From Thiobacillus sp. (GTDB lineage: Bacteria; Pseudomonadota; Gammaproteobacteria; Burkholderiales; Thiobacillaceae): a stretch of 5,425 nucleotides of DNA. Shown here one piece after another: positions 1 through 5,425 of the stretch (the stretch's first letter is position 1; each line of letters starts with the position of its first letter). Below the pieces are notes generated by a model that searched no databases, was not told where the DNA came from, and saw only the letters and a list, made by a program, of their open reading frames with translations. The DNA is taken from the NCBI GenBank assembly GCA_011391285.1, contig JAABQU010000064.1, positions 1 to 5,425 of the forward strand. Reading direction: 5' to 3'. The translations under genes and the position numbers were made by a program.

Positions 1-795
1 GAAGGCGTCGCGGGTGCCCTGCTCGGCGAGGAAGGTGCCGTCGGGATAGTGGCAGCCTTCGGACACCACCACGGTGCAGTAGCCGTGTTCCTTCACCAGC
101 TTGTTGACGCGGGCGAGGAATTTCTTCTGGTCGAATTCGATCTCGGGGAACAGGATGACGACCGGAATGCCATGGTCCTCGACCAGTCCGCCGGCAGCGG
201 CGATCCAGCCGGCGTGACGGCCCATCACTTCGATCACGAACACCTTGGTCGAGGTCTTGGCCATCGAGCGCACGTCGTAGCTGGCTTCCAGCGTGGAAAC
301 GGCGATGTACTTGGCGACCGAGCCGAAACCGGGGCAGCAGTCGGTGATCGGCAGGTCGTTGTCGACGGTCTTCGGCACATGGATGGCCTGGATCGGGTAG
401 CCCATTGCCTCGGAAAGCTGGCTGACCTTGAAGCAGGTGTCGGCCGAGTCGCCCCCGCCGTTGTAGAAGAAGTAGCCGATGTTGTGCGCCTTGAACACTT
501 CGATCAGGCGCGCGTATTCGCGCTTGTTGGCTTCCAGCGACTTGAGCTTGAAGCGACAGGAGCCGAATGCGCCGGACGGCGTGGAGCGCAGCGCAGCGAT
601 GGCTGCGGCGGACTCCTTGGTGGTGTCGATCAGGTCTTCGGTCAGCGCGCCGATGATGCCGTTGCGGCCGGCGTAGACCTTGCCGATGGTGTCCTTGTGC
701 TTGCGTGCGGTTTCGATCACGCCGCAGGCGGACGCGTTGATGACCGCGGTCACGCCACCGGACTGTGCATAAAAGGCATTCATTTTCTTCGCCAT
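1..795 (-). CDS. pfp: Pyrophosphate-dependent 6-phosphofructokinase, N-terminal 265 codons (runs off left edge)
   Basis: The predicted enzyme phosphorylates fructose 6-phosphate to the 1,6-bisphosphate in the cytoplasm, using PPi rather than ATP. The reaction is reversible, so it can serve glycolysis, gluconeogenesis or Calvin-cycle-linked flux. The frame is open for all 265 codons and has no stop before the edge; roughly the last third is missing. Seen: an N-terminal phosphate-donor loop AQSGGVTAVIN (residues 10-20), NGGGDSADT (112-120), PKTVDND (141-147, catalytic Asp147) and MGRHAGW (191-197). From family knowledge, Asp116 sits where ATP enzymes have the ATP-permitting Gly (E. coli Gly104), and Lys142 replaces the Gly of PGTIDND; both mark PPi use. 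Oddly, the usual GGDD reads GGGD here. The ATG at 795-793 follows an AGGAG ribosome site (809-805) with a 9-nt spacer. A terminator-like hairpin lies just upstream. Family call very secure; PPi use strongly inferred. Confidence 0.95.
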   Translation of the reverse strand, partial: MAKKMNAFYAQSGGVTAVINASACGVIETARKHKDTIGKVYAGRNGIIGALTEDLIDTTKESAAAIAALRSTPSGAFGSCRFKLKSLEANKREYARLIEVFKAHNIGYFFYNGGGDSADTCFKVSQLSEAMGYPIQAIHVPKTVDNDLPITDCCPGFGSVAKYIAVSTLEASYDVRSMAKTSTKVFVIEVMGRHAGWIAAAGGLVEDHGIPVVILFPEIEFDQKKFLARVNKLVKEHGYCTVVVSEGCHYPDGTFLAEQGTRDAF

Positions 796-821
796 GATTG
801 GAGTCTCCTCAATTTCGATAC

Positions 822-868
822 AAAACAAAAAGCCAGCGCCGGATCTGTTCAACTCGGGGCTGGCTTTT
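822..868 (-). terminator. Intrinsic terminator between the 121-aa gene and pfp
   Basis: The arms AAAAGCCAGC (plus-strand 828-837) and GCTGGCTTTT (859-868) form a perfect 10-bp stem. It extends inward past one mismatch by three GC pairs (839-841 with 855-857). On the minus strand the second arm runs directly into TTTTTGTTTTG (831-821), a classic U-rich tail. The stem begins 5 nt after the stop codon of the 121-aa gene, so it should end the adk transcript. Only about 26 nt separate the U-tract from the pfp ATG, so it may also act as a leaky or regulated gate before pfp. In the plus direction the structure has only a short T run followed by A residues, so termination there is less likely. Confidence 0.8.
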
Positions 869-873
869 AAAAA

Positions 874-1239
874 TCAGCTGTTGCCAGATGCTTCTTCTTC
901 GGCCAGGCGCTTGGCTTCCTCGTCGGCCTGCATTTTCAGCAGGGTGGTGACGCAGTCGCCGATGTCGTCATACTCTTCGCGTCCGGTCGAAAAACGGTCG
1001 CGGATGCGATAGAAGAACATGCTGCGGTAACGCGAATCGCCGGTTTTCGACAGCACGAAATGACAACCGCGCTCGATCCAGTAAAAACCCGGGCACAGCG
1101 TCAGTTCACGGTCGTCGATATGCAGGCGGATTTCGGTGTCGACATCCTGGATTTCGACTGGCTTGCCGTAACGTTCCTTCACCGCGCCGGAAACAATCCA
1201 GCGTTCGGTGTCGGTCATCGGGTGGATCTGCTGCGGCAT
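874..1239 (-). CDS. Uncharacterised 121-residue cytoplasmic protein, third position of adk group
   Basis: I do not recognise this family. The protein is small, soluble in appearance, and has no signal peptide or membrane segment. Residues 10-35 look like an amphipathic helix followed by strand-forming sequence. The middle alternates hydrophobic and charged residues (IRLHIDD, 37-43), then CPGFYWIERG (49-58) and HFVLSKTGDSRYRSMFFYRIRDRF (60-83), suggesting a compact beta-rich core. The tail from about 100 is a charged Ala/Glu/Lys helix. Cysteines fall at 49, 59 and 96 with no CxxC pair, so zinc binding is not indicated. The ATG at 1239 is preceded directly by an in-frame TAG, so no longer form exists; Met8 (1218) is an alternative start. 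Neither has a good ribosome site. It lies 36 nt after adk and just before a terminator, so co-transcription with adk is likely. Ordinary coding composition supports a real gene. Confidence 0.8.
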   Translation of the reverse strand: MPQQIHPMTDTERWIVSGAVKERYGKPVEIQDVDTEIRLHIDDRELTLCPGFYWIERGCHFVLSKTGDSRYRSMFFYRIRDRFSTGREEYDDIGDCVTTLLKMQADEEAKRLAEEEASGNS

Positions 1240-1275
1240 CTAAGCAATCGGCCTGTTCGATCAGTTTCGGCCGGA

Positions 1276-1993
<718 letters not shown>

Positions 1994-2006
1994 CAACACT
2001 TAAAAA

Positions 2007-2034
2007 ATTTTATTCAGCGATTCAAGCGACTCAA
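2007..2034 (-). promoter_or_regulatory. Candidate sigma-70 promoter for adk
   Basis: On the minus strand, TTGAGT (2034-2029, four of six to TTGACA) is followed after 16 nt by TAAAAT (2012-2007, five of six to TATAAT). The hexamers sit right after the kdsB stop in an AT-rich gap. Transcription would begin near position 2000 and give a leader of about 70 nt that contains the hairpin pair at 1993-1963. Identified by eye only. Confidence 0.5.
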
Positions 2035-2035
2035 A

Positions 2036-2794
2036 TCAGGGTGACGCGAACAGCCGGCGCACCCTTTCCAGGTCCTCGGGGGTGTCCACGCCGGGAGCCG
2101 GCGCGGTGGGCGAAATGCCGAGGCTGATGCGATAGCCGTGCCACAGCACGCGCAGCTGTTCGAGCATCTCGTGGCGTTCCAGCGGGGAGCTGGCAAGACC
2201 GGCATAGGTGCGCAGGAATCCCGCTCGGTAGGCATACAGGCCGATGTGGCGCAGCGCGCCGATTTCGTGCGGCATTGTCTGCTGCGTAGCAAATGCATCG
2301 CGCGGCCAGGGAATCGGCGCGCGGCTGAAGTACAGCGCGTAGCCGTTTTCGTCGGTCACCACCTTGACGACGTTGGGATTGATGAAATCGGCATGATCGT
2401 GAATCGGATGTGCGAGCGTGGCCATCACCGCGTCGTCGTGCAGCACCAGCTGACGCGCGGCTTCGCGGATCAGTTGCGGATCGATCAGCGGCTCGTCGCC
2501 CTGCACGTTGACCACCAGGGTATCGTCCGGCCAACCCAGGGTTTCGGCCACCTCGACCAGGCGTTCGGTACCGGACTGGTGATCCGGCGAGGTCATCAGG
2601 GCCTGATGACCGGCGGCCTCGACCGCCTGCTGCACCCGTACATCGTCGGTGGCCACCACGACGGACGCAGCTCCCGCCTGCAGGGCGCGATCGAGCACCC
2701 GCAACACCATGGGACGCCCGCCGATATCCGCCAGCGGCTTGCCCGGCAGGCGGCTGGACGCATAACGCGCGGGAATGACGACGCGGAATTGCAC
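2036..2794 (-). CDS. kdsB: 3-deoxy-manno-octulosonate cytidylyltransferase (CMP-Kdo synthetase)
   Basis: It activates Kdo with CTP to CMP-Kdo and PPi, the committed step before Kdo is transferred to lipid A; cytoplasmic and Mg-dependent. The length of 252 residues fits the family (E. coli 248). Seen: nucleotide loop [14 protein letters not shown] (8-21), ATDD (48-51), HQSGTERL (72-79), NVQGDEPLI (96-104, metal ligand Asp100), [25 protein letters not shown], and the C-terminal [11 protein letters not shown] (235-245, Asp237 likely the second metal ligand). The start is GTG at 2794-2792, which places [11 protein letters not shown] at the usual family N-terminus. AAGG (2805-2802), 7 nt before it, overlaps the stop codon of the upstream trm112-like gene, pointing to translational coupling. 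It is the last gene of the envelope cluster. Confidence 0.97.
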   Translation of the reverse strand: MQFRVVIPARYASSRLPGKPLADIGGRPMVLRVLDRALQAGAASVVVATDDVRVQQAVEAAGHQALMTSPDHQSGTERLVEVAETLGWPDDTLVVNVQGDEPLIDPQLIREAARQLVLHDDAVMATLAHPIHDHADFINPNVVKVVTDENGYALYFSRAPIPWPRDAFATQQTMPHEIGALRHIGLYAYRAGFLRTYAGLASSPLERHEMLEQLRVLWHGYRISLGISPTAPAPGVDTPEDLERVRRLFASP

Positions 2795-2801
2795 GGCGCG
2801 G

Positions 2802-2805
2802 CCTT
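2802..2805 (-). promoter_or_regulatory. Ribosome binding site of kdsB, overlapping the upstream stop codon
   Basis: AAGG, 7 nt before the GTG start, shares bases with the TAA stop (2806-2804) of the Trm112-like gene. Ribosomes ending there would be placed at the kdsB start. This spacing is what favours the GTG at 2794 over internal starts. Confidence 0.6.
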
Positions 2806-2986
2806 AGCCGTAGATTTCGTCGGGTTCCAGCGGACGCGCCTCTTCCGGCAGCATCACCGGAATGTCGTCACGGATGGGATAGGCGATGCGGCATGCCTTG
2901 CACACCAGCTCGTGCGCCGATTTTTTCCAGTCGAGCGGGCCTTTGCAGACCGGACACACGAGAATTTCAAGTAGCTTCGGGTTCAT
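2804..2986 (-). CDS. ycaR: Trm112/YcaR-family zinc-ribbon protein
   Basis: The 60 residues equal the usual length of the bacterial Trm112/YcaR family. Seen: [17 protein letters not shown] with Cys11 and Cys14, then VCKAC with Cys29 and Cys32, giving a likely four-cysteine zinc site, and the conserved [12 protein letters not shown] (35-46). Eukaryotic and archaeal Trm112 activate several methyltransferases; the bacterial partner is less clear, so a methyltransferase-activating role is inference only. The gene often sits between lpxK and kdsB in proteobacteria, which agrees with this context. Its ATG at 2986 lies inside the last codons of the diguanylate cyclase gene (20-nt overlap, different frame). 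A weak AGGA (2999-2996) precedes a run of six Cs, so translation is probably coupled to the cyclase gene. Confidence 0.95.
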   Translation of the reverse strand: MNPKLLEILVCPVCKGPLDWKKSAHELVCKACRIAYPIRDDIPVMLPEEARPLEPDEIYG

Positions 2987-4082
2987 TGAGGGGGGTCCTG
3001 TAAAACGAAGGGGCGAAGGTTTCTTCGCTGGGTTGCGACTTGCTTTGATAGAGATGGATGTCAGCCACAGACAGCAGCGTCATCAGGTCATGGCCATCGC
3101 GCGGCGCATGGCTGACGCCCAGGCTCACCGCCATCGGCAGGCCGTTGCTGGCGCTCCAGGCTTCGATGCGTGCCTCGATGCGCTGGTAGATCTGGTGGAT
3201 GGCGGCCGCGTTGCGCTGCGGCAGAATGGCGACGAACTCGTCTCCGCCCCAGCGTCCGTACACGCCTGCTTCGGCCGATTCGCTGAATATGCGTGCGAAT
3301 TCGGCCAGCACACGGTCGCCGACGCCGTGGCCGTAGCGGTCGTTGACCGACTTGAATTCGTTGAGGTCGGCGAACAGCACGGTCACCGGTTCTGTCTCGC
3401 TGGCCTGGTCGAACACGTTGTCCGCCGCCGCCAGCAGACCGTGGCGATTGAGCAGCCCGGTCAGTGCATCGTAGCGGCTGCGATAGTCGAGCTGACGGCG
3501 CTGGTCTTCGATCCGGCCCATCAGGATGTAGGCATACAGGGCCAGCGTGACCCAGAACACGCCGAAAAACACATCGCCCGCATTGACGTCGAAACCACCC
3601 AGACGATAGCGGCAAGCGAAGGCGATCGCCATGCCGAGGATGGCACCGCTGAGTACCTCGGCGAACAGGCGCATGCCGTAGCGCATGCCGTTGCCCAATA
3701 GCACCATCAGGAACGCCAGTGCCGAAGGCGGAATCGTGTTGGGATCATGAACCACGCACAGGGTGACGATGGCCAGGTCGGCAATCATGGCGCCACGAAT
3801 CTTCAGCAGGGAGACGCCTTTGAGTGCCTGCCGGAAAAACCAGGTGTTGAGGAGGAAATAGACGCACAGTGCCACCAGCAGCTGCTCGACGCTGAACAGC
3901 ACCGGGGGTACGGAATTCAGGGTGGAAAAATAAATGATCGCCAGCGCGAAGAACAGATAGCGGGTGAAGAACTGGGTGACGATTTCCGAGCGATCGGGCA
4001 CCCAGAATCCGGCGTCTTCGGTTTCGGCCTGCCAGCGGCTGGAATGACGACGATCACTCCAGTCAGAATGTTGCATTCCCAT
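2967..4082 (-). CDS. Membrane-anchored diguanylate cyclase (GGDEF domain)
   Basis: It is predicted to make cyclic di-GMP from two GTP at the inner membrane. Of 371 residues, 1-35 are polar and cytosolic-looking. About 38-190 hold five or six hydrophobic segments (near 39-56, 65-83, 98-112, 120-135, 140-157, 171-188) with GNGMRYG at 130-136. A short charged linker (189-203) leads to the GGDEF domain: DALTGLLNR (205-213), [11 protein letters not shown] (238-248, metal Asp239, guanine-contacting Asn247), YGHGVGD (250-256) and GRWGGDEF (276-283). All expected catalytic residues are present, so it should be active. The RxxD inhibitory site is absent: AEAG occupies its position. There is no EAL or HD-GYP domain. 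The ATG at 4082 is 6 nt from GGGAG (4093-4089); Met3 is an alternative. It lies 30 nt after lpxK and overlaps trm112 by 20 nt. Confidence 0.95.
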   Translation of the reverse strand: MGMQHSDWSDRRHSSRWQAETEDAGFWVPDRSEIVTQFFTRYLFFALAIIYFSTLNSVPPVLFSVEQLLVALCVYFLLNTWFFRQALKGVSLLKIRGAMIADLAIVTLCVVHDPNTIPPSALAFLMVLLGNGMRYGMRLFAEVLSGAILGMAIAFACRYRLGGFDVNAGDVFFGVFWVTLALYAYILMGRIEDQRRQLDYRSRYDALTGLLNRHGLLAAADNVFDQASETEPVTVLFADLNEFKSVNDRYGHGVGDRVLAEFARIFSESAEAGVYGRWGGDEFVAILPQRNAAAIHQIYQRIEARIEAWSASNGLPMAVSLGVSHAPRDGHDLMTLLSVADIHLYQSKSQPSEETFAPSFYRTPLNEPEAT

Positions 4083-4111
4083 ACATCTCTCCCATAGATG
4101 CGCCAGCGTTG

Positions 4112-4141
4112 TTTATATTGTTCGCCTGATGCGCGCGTCCA
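4112..4141 (-). promoter_or_regulatory. Candidate promoter for the diguanylate cyclase gene
   Basis: Minus-strand TGGACG (4141-4136, four of six to TTGACA) and TATAAA (4117-4112, five of six to TATAAT) are separated by 18 nt, inside the last codons of lpxK. A start near 4105 would give a leader of about 23 nt that includes the GGGAG ribosome site. A good -10 in GC-rich DNA is notable, but this was judged by eye and the stop codon TAA contributes to it. Confidence 0.35.
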
Positions 4142-5105
4142 GCCAATCGATGAATCCGCTTTCGGGGGCGACGTCGAGTTCCACCGCCCACCAGTCCGTT
4201 CCCGCAAACGAACTGCATTTTACCGCGTCTTTTTCGGTCATCAGCACCGCGCCGTCGGCAGGCAGATCCTGCGGCTGAAAAGCGTGATGGTCGGGAAAGG
4301 CGCGCGGACGGAACGGCACGCCGTGGACCTGAAGCATGTCGAAAAACCCCTGCGGCCGTCCGATCCCGGTGACAGCGAGCCAGTCGCGCGGCGGCAGTTC
4401 GCCCAGCCGCACCGTTTCCAGCGGGTCGCGCAGGCGATAGGCCTGCCCGGCCGAAAAGTCGGCGCGCCAGCCCGCCACCGGTTGAGCGGATGGCAGGACT
4501 GGCCCGCGCACCACCTGGACCACCGCGTCCACGCTGCCAAGGCGGCTCGCGGGTTCACGCAGCGGCCCGGCCGGCAGCGGCCAGCCATTGCCCAGTCCGG
4601 TTGCGGCGTCGATTACCGCCAGCTCGATGTCGCGGTGCAGGCGGTAATGCTGCAGGCCGTCGTCCGAAACAATGACGTCCACACCGGGATGCGCGGCCAG
4701 CAGGGTGCGCGCTGCCGCCACCCGGTCGCGCCCCACCACCACCGGTGCATCGGTCTTGGTCCGGATCAGCAGCGGTTCGTCGCCGACCTCGGCCGGGGAA
4801 CTGCCAGGCTGCACTTCGACGCAACCCTGGACCGTGCCGCCATAGCCGCGGCTGACCACGCCAGGACGGTATCCCTGCGAGCGCAGCCGGTTCACCAGCC
4901 AGATCACCAGGGGGGTCTTGCCGCTGCCGCCGGCGGTGATGTTGCCGACGACGATCAGCGGGACGCCCACCGACACGGCAGTCAGCCAGCCGCGACGATA
5001 GGCCAGCCTGCGCAGTCCGGATACCGTGGAAAACAGCAGCGCCAGCGGCGCGAGCAGCAGGGTGAGCGCCCCCGTACGCGCCCAGACATGCTGAAGGGAA
5101 GGCAC
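4113..5105 (-). CDS. lpxK: Tetraacyldisaccharide 4'-kinase (LpxK)
   Basis: It transfers phosphate from ATP to the 4' position of the tetraacyl disaccharide 1-phosphate, forming lipid IVA at the inner face of the cytoplasmic membrane. The length of 330 residues matches the family (E. coli 328). Seen: a hydrophobic N-terminal anchor helix (about 13-28) followed by the basic LRRLAYRRGWL, Walker A GNITAGGSGKTP (54-65), SRGYGG (85-90), VGDEP (107-111), GRDRVAAA (125-132), Walker-B-like SDDGLQHYRLHRD (147-159), PAGPLREP, and TEKDAVK near the C-terminus. The start is GTG at 5105-5103, 11 nt after the ExbD-type stop. It has no clear ribosome site, so translational coupling to the upstream gene is likely. 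Position between exbD and kdsB is typical for betaproteobacterial envelope clusters. The annotation is secure; the exact start is slightly less so. Confidence 0.97.
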   Translation of the reverse strand: MPSLQHVWARTGALTLLLAPLALLFSTVSGLRRLAYRRGWLTAVSVGVPLIVVGNITAGGSGKTPLVIWLVNRLRSQGYRPGVVSRGYGGTVQGCVEVQPGSSPAEVGDEPLLIRTKTDAPVVVGRDRVAAARTLLAAHPGVDVIVSDDGLQHYRLHRDIELAVIDAATGLGNGWPLPAGPLREPASRLGSVDAVVQVVRGPVLPSAQPVAGWRADFSAGQAYRLRDPLETVRLGELPPRDWLAVTGIGRPQGFFDMLQVHGVPFRPRAFPDHHAFQPQDLPADGAVLMTEKDAVKCSSFAGTDWWAVELDVAPESGFIDWLDARIRRTI

Positions 5106-5116
5106 GGAGCGCCCGC

Positions 5117-5425
5117 TCAGGGGGCGGTCTTGGTGGCGAAGGTGATGCGGGCAAGGCCGACCCGGCGTGCCGCTTCCATCACGTTCACCACGGATTGATG
5201 CGAGGCCTGGGCATCGGCGTTGATCACCACCACCGGATCGTTCAGGCTGCTTGCGGCTTTCTGCAGCAGGGCGGCCAGTTCATCGACCGAAATGACCCCT
5301 ACCGCGGTGTTGTCGATCTGGTAGCGGCCATTCTCGGCGACCGCCACCTCGATCTGCTTGGGTTGATTGGGTGTCTGCTCGGCGCTGCTGGTCGGCAGGT
5401 TGATCTTGAGCTCGGCAAAGCGCGC
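5117..5425 (-). CDS. exbD: ExbD/TolR-family protein, C-terminal 102 residues (N-terminus beyond right edge)
   Basis: ExbD/TolR proteins work with an ExbB/TolQ partner in the inner membrane and use the proton gradient to drive TonB-type transport or envelope tasks. The visible part begins with ARFAELKINLPTS, the stretch that normally follows the single membrane helix. It continues through a periplasmic domain with IEVAVAENGRYQIDN, ISVDELAALLQKAA, DPVVVINADAQASHQSVVNVMEAAR and GLARITFATKT before the stop. The missing part should be about 35-40 residues: the cytosolic tip and the transmembrane helix with the proton-carrying Asp. The frame is open to the window edge, so the Met near 5347 is internal and not the start. 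By analogy with related clusters an exbB gene probably lies beyond the edge. Choice between ExbD and TolR rests on the lpxK neighbourhood. Confidence 0.92.
   Translation of the reverse strand, partial: ARFAELKINLPTSSAEQTPNQPKQIEVAVAENGRYQIDNTAVGVISVDELAALLQKAASSLNDPVVVINADAQASHQSVVNVMEAARRVGLARITFATKTAP

Noticed and set aside
820..860. TTGAAC within the terminator loop as a -35 box for pfp
   Set aside because: The only hexamers at suitable spacing are poor matches to TATAAT (about three of six), so no promoter is called.
49..870. 273-codon plus-strand open frame opposite pfp
   Set aside because: Antisense to the clear phosphofructokinase frame and crosses the terminator; its composition is that of a shadow.
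1249..1273. Inverted repeat CGGCC/GGCCG between adk and the 121-aa gene
   Set aside because: Only 5 bp with a 15-nt loop and no T tract, so it is not a credible terminator; pairing at this level is common in GC-rich DNA.
2138..3701. Long plus-strand open frames opposite kdsB, trm112 and the cyclase gene (2138-2974, 2886-3701)
   Set aside because: Reverse-strand shadows of well-supported genes with no recognisable domain or ribosome site.
5106..5117. GAGCG-GG-CGCTC palindrome before the lpxK start
   Set aside because: Loop too tight and stem too short to call a hairpin; probably incidental.
4098..5198. 366-codon plus-strand open frame opposite lpxK
   Set aside because: Antisense shadow; low-complexity Arg/His/Gln/Ala composition and no motif.

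Overview
All recognisable genes lie on the minus strand and read from the right edge to the left edge. The DNA is GC-rich inside genes and clearly AT-richer in the two larger intergenic gaps. The gene set (ExbD-type protein, LpxK, Trm112-like protein, KdsB, adenylate kinase, pyrophosphate-type phosphofructokinase) indicates a Gram-negative proteobacterium that makes lipid A and Kdo. The adk-to-PPi-phosphofructokinase neighbourhood suggests a betaproteobacterium of the Thiobacillus/Sulfuricella/Nitrosomonadales type. That placement is inferred from gene content and remembered family resemblance, not from a search.

Layout in the direction of transcription: (1) 5425-5117, the C-terminal part of an ExbD/TolR-family protein, cut by the window edge. 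(2) 5105-4113, lpxK (lipid A 4'-kinase), 11 nt downstream. (3) 4082-2967, a membrane-anchored diguanylate cyclase with a GGDEF domain. (4) 2986-2804, a 60-residue Trm112/YcaR zinc-ribbon protein whose start overlaps the cyclase gene by 20 nt. (5) 2794-2036, kdsB (CMP-Kdo synthetase), 9 nt further on. (6) A 106-nt gap with a candidate promoter and competing hairpins. (7) 1929-1276, adk. (8) 1239-874, an unrecognised 121-residue protein. (9) A 78-nt gap holding a strong intrinsic terminator. (10) 795 to the left edge, the first 265 codons of a PPi-dependent phosphofructokinase.

The first five genes look like one envelope operon: LpxK phosphorylates the lipid A precursor, KdsB activates Kdo for transfer to lipid A, and the ExbD-type protein belongs to a proton-driven energising complex. 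adk and the phosphofructokinase form a nucleotide and pyrophosphate/sugar-phosphate metabolism group. The most unusual element is the diguanylate cyclase gene placed between lpxK and the trm112-kdsB pair. Its membrane module carries a GNGxRYG motif that resembles the input domain of the RpfC sensor kinase. No tRNA, rRNA, CRISPR array, insertion sequence or phage gene is visible.
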